The notes under the pieces were generated by a model. That model was not told the origin of the DNA, ran no database searches, and worked only from the letters and a program-made list of their open reading frames with translations. A program made the translations under genes and the position numbers. From NCBI GenBank assembly GCA_036250195.1, contig JAVHZZ010000007.1:160100150-160164149 (forward strand): a stretch of 64,000 bases of DNA, given 5' to 3'. Numbering within the stretch: the first letter of the stretch is position 1; the number at the start of each line of letters is the position of its first letter. Below are positions 48,701 to 54,418 of the stretch, piece after piece. This DNA is from Mixophyes australis. Its lineage: Eukaryota; Chordata; Amphibia; Anura; Limnodynastidae.

Positions 48701-50159
48701 CTGTAAGCTCCTTTGATAAGACTATAGACATGTGACATTTGGTGATGCTTGCTGATTGGCTTCCTTGTGGTCACTGAACAGTGATTGGCCAGACTCTGCA
48801 GTGGGCATTTATTAAGTATGGGCAAATCGGGCCCTGTTAGCAAATTAGCTAGCTGACGGTTATTCTCTACCTCTTTATATACATAGGAATAAATATAATT
48901 TTATTTCATAACTTTATATTGTAGAATAAACTGTATAAAGATCACGCCCATAATTCCCACGTTTCCTGTCTCTGCAGATTGAGAGGATACAGAACCAGCA
49001 TCTCTGGATAAACTACCAGATAAAGAAGCAGAGTATCGACACCAAAACTGCATCCACAACCAATGAGAAGCAGCTATTCCACGGGACGGACTTCAGCACT
49101 ATAACCACTGTAAACCACAATGGATTCAACAGGAGCTACGCTGGAAAGAACGGTGAGTGATCATAGTGAAGGGTCTCCCGTAACCAGGGAGGGAAACATC
49201 AGTGTCAGGGGCCCGGTCTCCCGTAACCAGGGAGGAGAACATCAGTGTCAGGGGCCCGGTCTCCCGTAACCAGGGAGGGAAACATCAGTGTCAGGGGCCC
49301 GGTCTCCCATAACCAGGGAGGAGGAGAACATCAGTGTCAGGGTTCCGGTCTCCCGTAACCAGGGAGGAGGAGAACATCAGTGTCAGGGTTCCGGTCTCCA
49401 ATAACCAGGGAGGGAAACATCAGTGTCAGGGGCCCGGTCTCCCATAACCAGGGAGGAGGAGAACATCAGTGTCAGGGTTCCGGTCTCCCGTAACCAGGGA
49501 GGGAAACATCAGTGTCAGGGGGCCGGTCTCCCGTAACCAGGGAGGGAAACATCAGTGTCAGGGGCCCGGTCTCCAATAACCAGGGAGGGAAACATCAGTG
49601 TCAGGGGCCCGGTCTCCCATAACCAGGGAGGAGAACATCAGTGTCAGGGGCCCGGTCTCCCGTAACCAGGGAGGGAAACATCAGTGTCAGGGGCCCGGTC
49701 TCCCGTAACCACGTAACCTGTTCAATCACTATACATTGTTGCATTAATATGTAGCTCCTATAATCCATTCTCTAATTATTACCATCTTACACTGAAACCA
49801 TCTGAAATGATTTGTTATGTATCATCCCAAACATACAACTCTTTTACTTTTCTTTCTTTTGACGCACAGCGGCCTGTTATGGGAATGGAACATACTTTGC
49901 CGTAGACTCCAATTATTCTGCAGATGATCATTATTCCAAACCAAACGCTAATGGACACAAATCCATGTACCTGGCTCGTGTACTCATTGGGGTGTCGTGT
50001 GCTGGAAAAAGTGGAATGGTCGCACCCCCACCCAAAAACGCAGCAAACCCCACTGACCTGTACGATAGTGTAACTGATAACCCAGCGAAGCCTTCAATGT
50101 ATGTGATATTTCATGATATCCAGGCTTATCCCGAATATCTCATCACCTTCAGTAAATGA
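10..50159 (+). CDS. PARP14: PARP14-like mono-ADP-ribosyltransferase, 3' part (12 exons)
   Basis: Seen: coding exons at 10-755, 5677-5913, 26478-26699, 28686-28899, 31827-31976, 36165-36227, 37856-38032, 39533-39742, 40817-41419, 45751-45887, 48978-49152 and 49870-50159. All inner junctions are GT-AG and the phases agree throughout, giving 1,073 residues and a TGA. Domain order is macro1 (about 10-200), macro2 (about 235-395), Lys-rich and Gly/Ala linker (400-470), macro3 (480-720), KH-like region (720-850), WWE (850-920) and ART (925-1073). Known: PARP14 mono-ADP-ribosylates proteins and itself, its macrodomain 1 removes ADP-ribose, and it acts in interferon and IL-4 signalling and antiviral defence. 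Human PARP14 has N-terminal RNA-binding modules before macro1; these would lie upstream of the window. The ART shows His (LFHGT), Tyr (GTYFA) and Leu (YLITF), the H-Y-L set of mono-ARTs. Inference: frogs often carry several PARP14-like paralogues, so exact orthology is unproven. Confidence 0.9.
1265..2173 (+). mobile_element. LTR retrotransposon 5' end: LTR-like region and gag N-terminus
   Basis: A TATA-like box (tgtataaaagac) near 1315 and an AATAAA near 1410 are spaced as in an LTR. A primer-site-like stretch (tggtggcaagcagtggga) near 1767 follows. An ATG at 1862 opens a frame to 2173 (103 codons). Its N-terminus (a short helical motif [13 protein letters not shown] followed by [12 protein letters not shown]) resembles the start of gag proteins of vertebrate LTR elements. 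The frame stops just before the 69-bp array. No downstream pol or second LTR was seen. Boundaries are approximate; the exact superfamily is not determined. Confidence 0.5.
2215..3740 (+). repeat. 69-bp minisatellite, about 22 copies
   Basis: Tandem units of 68-69 bases (each contains gtccagcaagttagtcgggc and ccacacgtccaggtgcttct). Units differ mainly by ccaacc/ccaac/ctaac at the junction, the one-base difference between 68 and 69. Open frames on both strands in this stretch come from the 69-base periodicity and are not genes. Confidence 0.95.
4015..4265. repeat. Dispersed repeat fragment common in fish and amphibians
   Basis: Contains ggagcttacaatctaa, gagcacccagaggaaaccca, cacacagacatgggagaatg and a final gccccagcactgtgaag. 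I recognise this order of words as a widespread dispersed repeat of aquatic vertebrates. Family not assigned. Confidence 0.55.
4650..5160. repeat. Dispersed repeat, copy 1 of a local family
   Basis: Shares the block caccaggga.cccc with gggagtttgggtgtagctgc and gcaggtcacggttctccagg with 29900-30010, and a looser version with 44190-44340. It ends with a stretch on the pattern 'gccagagtcttccttaaata', like 'gccagagacttctatataag' at 30165. The family is unknown to me; the shared blocks show common origin. Confidence 0.5.
5677..5913 (+). CDS. PARP14: PARP14-like exon b: macrodomain 2, first half
   Basis: Acceptor ttctctaatcag, donor GTAATT, 79 codons, phase 0 at both ends. It begins [18 protein letters not shown] and contains the KAL helix and the strand [11 protein letters not shown]. 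These are the standard macrodomain core from the ADP-ribose adenine pocket to the central strand. The asparagine and the glycine pair of the phosphate loop are kept. In PARP14, macrodomains 2 and 3 bind ADP-ribosylated targets but are not known as efficient hydrolases. The next exon is 20.6 kb away across the 51-bp array and the L1 element. Confidence 0.88.
6170..19640 (+). repeat. 51-bp minisatellite, about 263 copies, with higher-order repeats
   Basis: Units of 51 bases, for example gtatacagtggtcagatgtc followed by tggtagtatgtctccacact and ctattctctag. Variable sites: gtatac/gtatat/atatat, atgtct/atatct/atatat, tggtag/tagtag, ctattc/ctaatc and ctctag/ctatag/cttgg. A few units lack 3 bases (gtagtgtctcc). 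Higher-order repetition is visible: blocks recur with offsets of 1,428 bases (28 units; 6558 to 7986 and 6915 to 8343), 1,122 bases (8343 to 9465) and 2,550 bases (7527 to 10077). In the second half, blocks recur at about 813 and 1,626 bases (13036, 13850, 14662, 15476). Because 51 is a multiple of 3, frames stay open for up to 4.8 kb on + and 2.2 kb on -. Their 17-residue repeats have no recognisable fold and I do not regard them as protein. Confidence 0.97.
19641..20562. other. Intron sequence between 51-bp array and L1
   Basis: A MITE-like start (gggcctcatttataagtcca) at about 19640 follows directly on the array. The rest is AT-rich with no gene. A degenerate piece of the 51-bp unit (ctctaggtaaatagtggtca) lies at 20183-20216. 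Confidence 0.5.
21213..22076 (+). CDS. L1-like ORF1 protein (RNA-binding coiled-coil protein)
   Basis: 287 codons from ATG 21213 (after ggtgtcatt) to TGA. A Ser/Ala-rich N-terminus of about 60 residues is followed by a coiled coil (about 75-145, with [20 protein letters not shown] and heptads onward). An RRM-like domain follows ([20 protein letters not shown]), then a C-terminal domain ([18 protein letters not shown]). This is the layout of L1 ORF1p, a trimeric RNA chaperone that coats the element's RNA. An open frame upstream to 21144 uses only a TTG, so the ATG is preferred. Confidence 0.9.
   Translation: MGKHSTNVSAASRLEKYARSNSATAAGGASASEVQASQSPKDAETPADSTLQEVLKAIAASEKKVMDKMGEVQVDLSLMRQDFEKIRERVSETEARISILEDTTVPLPQKVAGLEAQMVSVRQKMSDMEGRLRRSNVRLVGLPEKAEGDTPETFLENWTIQAFGKEEFTAQFAVERAHWIPAQRPPPAKMLHYKDRDAILRLARTKGPLMYQNQRVAVFPDFSVDAQKSRAQFMQVKRRLREMQLPYAMLIPAGLRVVAGGTTHFFGSPSEATIWLDRRAPGGPRPD
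22571..26154 (+). pseudogene. L1-like ORF2 (endonuclease-reverse transcriptase), broken
   Basis: Homology runs through several frames. The C-terminal part of an APE-type endonuclease is at 22571-23060 ([21 protein letters not shown]), with frame changes near 22780 and 22900-22980. A spacer follows to a stop at 23515. The reverse transcriptase is at 23533-24675, with [24 protein letters not shown], the motif [10 protein letters not shown] (YADD at 24478-24489) and [15 protein letters not shown] interrupts at 24673 and a TGA at 24952, and further stops or shifts occur near 25258 and 25460. The C-terminal cysteine knuckle ([19 protein letters not shown]) is near 25741-25800. The N-terminal 60-70 residues of the endonuclease are not found, so part of it may be deleted near 22560. 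Confidence 0.88.
26478..26699 (+). CDS. PARP14: PARP14-like exon c: macrodomain 2, second half
   Basis: 74 codons, phase 0 at both ends, acceptor tctttcattttag, donor GTAAAA. The protein contains [15 protein letters not shown], the second ADP-ribose loop of a macrodomain, then the helix and strand [17 protein letters not shown] that close the fold. Its acceptor lies inside the downstream copy of the L1 target-site duplication: the L1 poly(A) ends about 18 bases before the exon. The acceptor survived because the duplication copied the pyrimidine tract. Confidence 0.88.
26700..28685 (+). other. PARP14-like intron 3
   Basis: Phase-0 intron. A G-run (27631-27641) and GC-rich stretch lie at 27520-27710 in a dispersed repeat. 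A degenerate piece that may be an L1 3' end (text like 'ttgggattgcccaggcacta') covers about 27930-28330. The rest shows nothing I recognise. Confidence 0.5.
28686..28899 (+). CDS. PARP14: PARP14-like exon d: macro2-macro3 linker, Lys-rich then Gly/Ala-rich
   Basis: Acceptor atatttag, donor GTGAGT, phase 0 in and phase 1 out, which fits both neighbours. The first 25 residues are basic ([14 protein letters not shown]), like a flexible linker or a nuclear signal. From 28798 the exon is a run of roughly eight 12-base repeats (related to ggtgcaggagcc) that encodes about 30 residues of almost pure Gly and Ala with two prolines near the end. I know of no such Gly/Ala tract in human PARP14. Confidence is a little lower than for the domain exons because the residues themselves are low in complexity; the phase match supports it. 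Confidence 0.75.
29745..29830 (-). repeat. L2-like retroelement tail (reverse)
   Basis: Reads atcatcaacatttatcgata and tagcgctttataattg. The reverse complement gives the 'aagcgct...ctatat.aataaatg' ending with an ATG-type short tandem tail, typical of L2/CORE-SINE 3' ends in vertebrates. Confidence 0.5.
29865..30190. repeat. Dispersed repeat, copy 2 of a local family
   Basis: Shares caccaggga.cccc, gggagtttgggctttgctgc and gcaggtcgcggttctccgag with the copy at 4650-5160, and the final word gccagagacttctatataag. Confidence 0.5.
31323..31502. mobile_element. Palindromic MITE, about 180 bp
   Basis: The two halves are inverted copies. The left reads ggggtagatttactaaactg ... gagatgttgcctatagcaac. 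The right reads gttgctataggcaacatctc ... cagtttagtaaatatacccc. A short loop with atttatttagtacattctac lies between. This fold-back element is very common in frog genomes. Superfamily not fixed; flanks (cttag / ataat) do not show a clear duplication. Confidence 0.75.
31827..31976 (+). CDS. PARP14: PARP14-like exon e: start of macrodomain 3
   Basis: Acceptor tggtttcttgcag, donor GTATGT, phase 1 at both ends. It encodes [20 protein letters not shown], the first strands of macrodomain 3, close to the vertebrate PARP14 consensus. It ends in the middle of the ADP-ribose-binding glycine loop (TLRSG), and the small next exon continues it. Confidence 0.88.
32190..32632 (+). repeat. 40-bp minisatellite, about 11 copies
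   Basis: Units made of gtgtattaccaagtattaat followed by gacctatgtactaattacct, with few changes (acaaag, gcacta, ccagtg). Confidence 0.93.
33518..34889 (+). mobile_element. 5'-truncated L1-like 3' end inserted in the CR1
   Basis: Flanked by the direct repeat aagtaataat (33508-33517 and 34890-34899). The inner part encodes the L1 ORF2 C-terminus in decayed frames ([20 protein letters not shown] near 34160-34215, then [11 protein letters not shown]). The 3' end is aaaataaaactttaaaaa. Sense to the host gene. It is younger than the CR1 that it splits. Confidence 0.82.
35156..35432 (+). repeat. 43-bp minisatellite inside CR1, about 6 copies
   Basis: Units contain aagagaagtattagaacacg, aggacatgtactgacactgg and a G run of 5-8. 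The unit is CR1 coding sequence amplified in place; the sequence before and after is single-copy CR1. Confidence 0.9.
36165..36227 (+). CDS. PARP14: PARP14-like exon f: 63-base macrodomain 3 micro-exon
   Basis: Too short for simple open-frame detection. Acceptor gtttactttttcag, donor GTAAGA, phase 1 in and out. It encodes [18 protein letters not shown], the helix that follows the ADP-ribose-binding loop; the match to PARP14 macro3 is close and collinear with the exons on either side. Because it is 63 bases, skipping would keep the frame but would remove this helix and destroy the pocket. Confidence 0.88.
   Translation: MSLKPSWMPQGRVYSMNAPY
36228..37855 (+). other. PARP14-like intron 6
   Basis: Phase-1 intron, no gene. 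A small tandem duplication (attgccacaaagattgtgtt, three partial copies) lies at about 37190-37280. The rest is unassigned. Confidence 0.5.
37856..38032 (+). CDS. PARP14: PARP14-like exon g: macrodomain 3 core
   Basis: Acceptor ttggcccaag, donor GTCTGA (weak: position +3 is C), phase 1 in and out. It encodes [14 protein letters not shown] and ends in VAFPAIGTG, the second ADP-ribose loop of macrodomain 3. An alternative AG nine bases downstream gives an immediate stop, so the chosen acceptor is the only workable one. A 1.3-kb CT-rich repeat starts within 20 bases of the donor. Confidence 0.87.
38045..39310 (+). repeat. CT-rich compound minisatellite in intron 7
   Basis: Built of short words such as tctcactctggtctcgctgc, cctctctgctg and tgtgctcagtactgtctctg, arranged in larger blocks of about 120 bases. 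The + strand has no TAA, TAG or TGA in any of the three frames for about 1.2 kb. The open frames of 425-500 codons come from that composition and are not genes. It starts within 20 bases of the exon g donor. Confidence 0.95.
39533..39742 (+). CDS. PARP14: PARP14-like exon h: end of macrodomain 3
   Basis: Acceptor tttatgtcccag, donor GTGAGT, phase 1 in and out. The first residues complete the GTG loop. The exon then encodes helix [12 protein letters not shown], strand TVKVVIFQQ and the tail [14 protein letters not shown], which end the macrodomain 3 fold in PARP14. The last 15 residues (after DLPKQT) lead into the KH-like region. Confidence 0.87.
39743..40816 (+). other. PARP14-like intron 8
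   Basis: Phase-1 intron. It contains an L2-like tail (about 40125-40205: ttgtaaagcgctggggacta, catataaataaatgataata). Two MITE-like starts are also present (ggggtaaatgtatcaagctg near 39926 and gggcctcatttagagttaag near 40225). No gene. Confidence 0.55.
40817..41419 (+). CDS. PARP14: PARP14-like exon i: KH-like region and WWE domain
   Basis: The second-largest coding exon here (603 bases), acceptor ttctacacag, donor GTAATT, phase 1 in and out. Residues 1-115 resemble the KH-like/helical segment between macro3 and WWE in PARP14 (for example [17 protein letters not shown]). Residues about 125-195 are a WWE domain ([18 protein letters not shown] and [14 protein letters not shown]), a fold that binds ADP-ribose units and supports the adjacent ART. 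If the donor is ignored the frame continues to a TAG at 41479-41481, which would give a form that ends after WWE and lacks the catalytic domain. Confidence 0.88.
41791..43227. mobile_element. hAT-type MITE with internal minisatellite
   Basis: The terminal inverted repeats are cagtggttcccaaact at the left and agtttgggaaccgccg at the right. An exact 8-base duplication acctaact sits at 41783-41790 and 43228-43235, the length made by hAT transposases. No transposase is encoded. Near the right end, gcgccacggcacccctgtga is duplicated. Confidence 0.88.
42090..42990 (+). repeat. CT-rich minisatellite inside the hAT MITE, about 35 units
   Basis: Units of roughly 22-27 bases on the pattern tgtctctctctgtccccctc plus cttcag. 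Several open frames of 90-314 codons on + come from the absence of stops and are not genes. Confidence 0.93.
43240..43830 (-). pseudogene. Gypsy-type LTR retrotransposon integrase remnant
   Basis: Read on the minus strand from high to low coordinates. An integrase core motif ILTDQG lies near 43786-43806, the HSQTDGLVE motif near 43689-43720 and the post-core [15 protein letters not shown] near 43540-43579. The C-terminal helix ([19 protein letters not shown]) lies near 43400-43468. The order and spacing fit Gypsy integrase. Several frame changes show that it is dead. No LTR found nearby. Confidence 0.78.
44150..44350. repeat. Dispersed repeat, copy 3 of a local family (diverged)
   Basis: Shares ggtattcaccaggcaa, ggttggggcttctctg and gcaggtcgtagcccccagag with the pattern of copies at 4650 and 29865. 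Divergence is high. Confidence 0.35.
44445..44520 (+). repeat. L2-like retroelement tail
   Basis: Reads aattgtaaagcgctacagaa, ggcgctatataaataaatg and a (atg)n tail, the typical 3' end of L2/CORE-SINE type elements. Confidence 0.6.
45751..45887 (+). CDS. PARP14: PARP14-like exon j: start of ART catalytic domain
   Basis: Acceptor agtgtttatattacag, donor GTAATC, phase 1 in and phase 0 out. It encodes [19 protein letters not shown] and [13 protein letters not shown], the start of the PARP14-type ART domain, which in mono-ART family members lacks the helical regulatory domain of PARP1. It is separated from the next ART exon by the 33-bp array. Confidence 0.86.
45888..48977 (+). other. PARP14-like intron 10
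   Basis: Phase-0 intron, mostly the 33-bp array. 45888-46170 and 48640-48977 are single-copy with nothing recognised. Read-through from exon j stops at about 46001. Confidence 0.7.
46180..48630 (+). repeat. 33-bp minisatellite, about 74 copies
   Basis: Units of 33 bases (gtgttacacagctgtgcagg then gtatgatgccgta). Three units lack 3 bases (gtatgatgtagtg). Variation is at gccgta/accgta/gtcgta/ggcgta and gggtat/ggatat. Each unit holds the perfect palindrome cacagctgtg. Open frames of 816-877 codons on both strands are due to the 33-base period and are not genes. Confidence 0.97.
48978..49152 (+). CDS. PARP14: PARP14-like exon k: ART domain with catalytic His
   Basis: Acceptor ctgtctctgcag, donor GTGAGT, phase 0 in and phase 1 out. 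It begins [17 protein letters not shown] and carries EKQLFHGTD; the His of HGT is the first catalytic residue and binds the NAD ribose. [10 protein letters not shown] near the end is the conserved loop before the Tyr motif. Very close to vertebrate PARP14/15. Confidence 0.92.
49168..49712 (+). repeat. 43-46 bp minisatellite in the last intron, about 12 copies
   Basis: Units of ggtctcccgtaaccagggag plus (gagga)gaaacatcagtgtcagg and ggcccg. Starts 15 bases after the exon k donor. The rest of the intron (49713-49869) is single-copy. Confidence 0.93.
49870..50159 (+). CDS. PARP14: PARP14-like last coding exon: ART with Tyr and Leu
   Basis: Acceptor ttttgacgcacag, phase 1 in, stop TGA at 50157-50159. 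It contains [16 protein letters not shown] (catalytic Tyr), the conserved [12 protein letters not shown] and the ending [10 protein letters not shown]. The residue at the position of PARP1's catalytic Glu is Leu, so the enzyme is predicted to transfer single ADP-ribose units and not to build chains. Confidence 0.92.
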
Positions 50160-50420
50160 TCGGCCTGTCTCCTGCTCACACTCCCCGGTCTGTTAGTGAA
50201 GAGTCGGATACGTCTCTCTTCATCTGTAGACAGCAGAGATTTTACATTAAAGTGGACACAATGTCATGTAATACAAAGCTGAATGTTTATAAGTCAGAGT
50301 ACAGGACCCCAGAAACAGAGACCCCCCTTAATATATCTGGTGTTACTGATCTCCTTTGTTACCGACAGTCAAGACCCATATAGTGACATTAAATTACAGT
50401 TGTAAGTGTCTTGAATGGCA
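50160..50420 (+). other. Probable 3' UTR and poly(A) region of the PARP14-like gene
   Basis: Non-coding sequence directly after the stop. An ATTAAA hexamer lies at 50388-50393 and is followed by a GT-containing stretch (gttgtaagtgtcttg). This is the first plausible poly(A) signal; another ATTAAA occurs near 50492. Which is used cannot be told from sequence. Confidence 0.45.
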
Positions 50421-50735
50421 TGATCCTCATATCTGTCCACATGTAGTATGAGAACAATAGTGATAAACATATGATGTAAAAATGATCCAAACATTAAACC
50501 ATCGCATTGTTCGGCCTTAGCCAGCCACACACAGATCACAGTGACCCTTAGAACCTCACTCAGCGTTTTAAAACATCAATAAGAATAACATTCCACCATA
50601 AAAGCTGTTCTCTCCACCGTACACTGCAAACCATTATTACACTATATAACCCCACTTCAGAAAATGCACTAAATGGTTTAGTGAACTGACCGTGGGTTAG
50701 AGGTGATCCATCCTGATGGTTCACAATAGGATCTG

Positions 50736-51063
50736 AATGGATGGTCCATACACTAGTCTTACTGGAATGGATGGTCCATACACTAGTCTTACTGGAATGG
50801 ATGGTCCATACACTAGTCTTACTGGAATGGATGGTCCATACACTAGTCTTACTGGAATGGATGGTCCATACACTAGTCTTACTGGAATGGATGGTCCATA
50901 CACTAGTCTTACTGGAATGGATGGTCCATACACTAGTCTTACTGGAATGGATGGTCCATACACTAGTCTTACTGGAATGGATGGTCCATACACTAGTCTT
51001 ACTGGAATGGATGGTCCATACACTAGTCTTACTGGAATGGATGGTCCATACACTAGTCTTACT
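50736..51063 (+). repeat. 30-bp minisatellite, 11 near-identical copies
   Basis: Units of actggaatggatggtccata plus cactagtctt, with no visible change between the copies. It lies about 600 bases past the PARP14-like stop. Open frames on both strands are period artefacts. Confidence 0.96.
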
Positions 51064-51989
51064 TAAGTCATTCTCCCCATATTTACTCAGCAGGATCCAT
51101 CTACCTTACTGCTCCTTTTTTTTAACTTATAAAGAATCGACCAATCCTGATGATTAAAAAAAAATTTTTTCTTCTTATGGTGAAGCCTTATTACTGGACA
51201 CTAAGCCAGATATCCTAAATGCTGTTTTAAACAAAGTAGCTTGATGAATAACAAATTATTTGTAAGACTTTGAATAAACTTTGTAAGATTTCCAAGGTTT
51301 CTGTCTTTTTTTTTTCTGTTGAAACCTCTTAACATTTACTTAATCAAGAACTTCTTCCACGATTCTAAAAGCTGTGTATGGACAAATCCAGTAAGAAATA
51401 TAAACTGAAGCCAGAGAAGGTAAGTCTGCTATGTCTTATAGGTCTGGAGAACACAGGAATGTACTTTGTCCTGCACTGAATATTAACTTGTAGATAGAAT
51501 TATACTGATGCCATTAACAAAAGATAACACCTCATTACAAATGGCCAACCTGTCACTTATTGCATTGGCAACACCCATATTATCACAATGATAAAGCACT
51601 CTTCTATTTCTGAATTCATCTGTCCACATAACTACCGCAACACACGGCCGTAAGTAGGGGACCGCCCATTGCGCTAAGTTTAAAGGGAATACAGGATTAG
51701 GAATATTTTGGGGTAATTTGGTTACAATTTAGGACTAGGATTTGTCCGTTTTCCTTCTTGCCCCAGACGCTAACATTTTAAGTTATGGCTCTGCCGCAAC
51801 AATGCCAGGGAATAACTTTACGCATAATCTTAGTTATGCCCACAGCGAACCACCCCATGAGTAGGTAACCCTGAGATCAGCTGTGTCTGTAATCAAACCA
51901 GGGAGAGAGATCTTAATTTTGCCACATTGCTCTACCAAAAATCTAACTCAGACTCTTAAATCATTTTTAATTTCCTTTGACAAACAAAC

Positions 51990-52540
51990 ATGCCATTCTT
52001 GGTTTGTAATTATTATTATAATTATTATTAATTTTTATTTATAGGGCGCCACTAGGTATCTGTAGCGCCGTACAGGGACAGACAGAAACACGATACAGGG
52101 TGAGACAGCACGGTACAGTTAACAGAAATCACAGTAACTCAGAAGCTCAATGAACAGCTAGATTAGAGGTAAGCGCCCCCAGCGGGGTAGAGACAGGGGC
52201 CGGAGGACCTCACGGAGGAGACAAGGAGCTGGAGAGCAGAGTTAAGGTGGTGGAGAACAGAAGGAGAGGAGGCCCTGCTCGGAGTAGTGTACAATCTAAG
52301 GGGAGGGTAGGACGGACAGAGACACAATGGTAGGAGGAGGGAATGGGGAGAACGGAGGCAGAGACGGAGAGGGGGGGGAGAGGAGAATGAAAAGGGGGGA
52401 AGTAGGAGGGGGACAGGAGAGGGAGGGGGGTAGGGGGAGACTGGGAGGAGGTCAATGGGTGGGGGATGGAAGGGCTTTAAGGAAGAGGTGGGTTTTTAAG
52501 GCCCGTTTGAAGCTGGAGAAGTTAGATCCCTGATAATATC
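51990..52540. repeat. Dispersed repeat with purine-rich tract
   Basis: Begins with an (att)n-type run and ttatagggcgccactaggta (reverse of an L2-like end). It continues with gtagcgccgtacagggacag and ends in a G/A-only stretch (about 52326-52450) with G runs of up to eight. Polypurine tracts of this length can form triplex DNA. Confidence 0.55.
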
Positions 52541-53399
52541 CAACCAAACATCTAGAATACCCACTAGGGAAACCCTAACGGCAAAATCTCACTAACATGA
52601 CAATGATTGTATTTCTTTCACTTTAATTTATGAACTGAAATTGCCCTTTACAACAAACGTTTTTGATTTTGAGATTAATATTACCGGTGTCTGAACCTTT
52701 TGAAAAGATCAGTGTTTGATGCTGACTGCAATGTTCCACTTATACTGCTATGGCTGCCATCATTATACACCCAGTGTCACTACACAAACCCCATAACCCG
52801 AGCCAGCACATAGGCCATGACCGCTAAGCCTTCAAAATTACTTCTAAATACAGGATTTGAAGGGTTGTTTTTTTCCCCATAATATCAGCATAAATGCAGA
52901 ATTCCTGCAACTAATTACTAAACGTTTTAGATAATTGCCTGAACAAGTTTATCTGTTTCAAGTTTAGAAACATAAATATTTCCATGGTGGCAGTGAAGAT
53001 CCTGCGGTCTATTCATTAAGGGGAGATGAAAAAGGATTTTTTGTGAATGATTTAGAACTTCTCCCTATTTACCAAAGCATGAGGATTGCTAACGCCCTCT
53101 CAGGATGTTGTTAGCCAGGGGTGCCCACAGGAAAAAATGCTTTATTATTAAAATTACGTTTTTTTCAGTTTGTTTTTTATTATTTTTTTTCAATTTTTTC
53201 CATTTTTCTACTAATAAGTTTTGATAGAATCTGGAACTGGAAGTCCAGATTTACTGTGCAGATGGAAGTCCTGCCTTGCAGTTCCAGTTCACGTGCCGCA
53301 GCCAGCATGCCTTCTCAAGCGTGTGCAGGGTGTCGCAGGACTGGCTTGGTTAATAATTTTCTTAATATTTGTAGCACAAGCATTATATTGATTAGCAAA

Positions 53400-54070
53400 C
53401 ACCAACATTTTGTCTATTTCTTTTTCCCATTTGATCTTGTGGATCAGGAGATAACTGATCCAACAATTTCACCTCCTTTAATACTTTATCTAATAATGGT
53501 CTAGGATATCCCTGTTCCAAAACAAAAGTGATATAAAATATATGCCTAAAATCACTACTCAAAGAGCAATTTCTTTGAATACGAAGGAATTAGCCCTTAG
53601 GAATGTTATTCTTCCACTTCTTTGTATGACTATTTTTATAATGCAGATAGTTGTATCAACATCCTTCGTAAATGTCTCAATGACAATTTGATCATCCCAC
53701 ACCCACGTAACATCCAAATAAATAAATAAATTAAATTACTCTGAATGCCTGTAAACTTAGTACCAAACTCATTGTGATTCAAGTGAGATAAACATGATAA
53801 TATAGAAGCCCCATCGCCATCCCAATTGAAAAAATAAGTCATCTATATATCTGCCATAGACAATTAGGTTCACCCCGAATGCCGAACCCCATATGTATCT
53901 CTGCTTGAACAGATCAATATAGAGGTTTGCAAAGCTCAGGGCGAACCTGGTTCCCATGGCAGTTCTAAATAATTGTGTTCTAAAATAAAATTTAATGGAC
54001 AATAAAATAAAATCACACAATTTGGTATCCATCTTTACGCAGGTAGTAATTTACTGGGAGAACGTCACAG
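53400..54070 (-). pseudogene. Penelope-like element reverse transcriptase fragment
   Basis: On the minus strand 53769-54032 encodes TAMGTRFALSFANLYID and YGRYIDDLFF. These are the two hallmark motifs of Penelope-type reverse transcriptase (AMGT.FAPS.ANL and YIDD). C-terminal remnants (a stretch like YITFVLEQGYPRPLL) continue in other frames down to about 53400. Both ends are missing; it is a dead fragment. Confidence 0.75.
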
Positions 54071-54376
54071 GTTAAAAAGCAATAAGAATCTTTCCAATCT
54101 ACAGTATTAATGAAATGTAGAAAAATTGTGGTATTCTTAATGTCTGATTTTAATAAAGAAACATAACTTTGGAAGTGTCAATCCACAAAAAAAGATAAAT
54201 TGCTCACACCTGAAATAATTGATTTCCCGGGAGGTGCAATAAGTGACTTATGAATCTTTGACAACTGGTAATAGGTTGGTATTACCAGATGCAATTAAAA
54301 GTATCTTAAGTGATTATAATAATAATAATAATTATATAATCGCTTATCGGTGAGGGCTTCATCCAATAAGGATCTC

Positions 54377-54378
<2 letters not shown>

Positions 54379-54414
<36 letters not shown>
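54379..54414. repeat. (AT)n microsatellite
   Basis: About 18 AT dinucleotides without a break. Confidence 0.95.

Positions 54415-54418
<4 letters not shown>

Noticed and set aside
46098..48731. Overlapping open frames of 816-877 codons on both strands
   Set aside because: They are produced by the 33-base period in an intron; two minus-strand frames and one plus-strand frame are open at once, as expected of a repeat and not of genes.
52210..52533. Gly/Arg-rich and Ser/Pro-rich frames on the two strands
   Set aside because: They come from a polypurine tract in a dispersed repeat.
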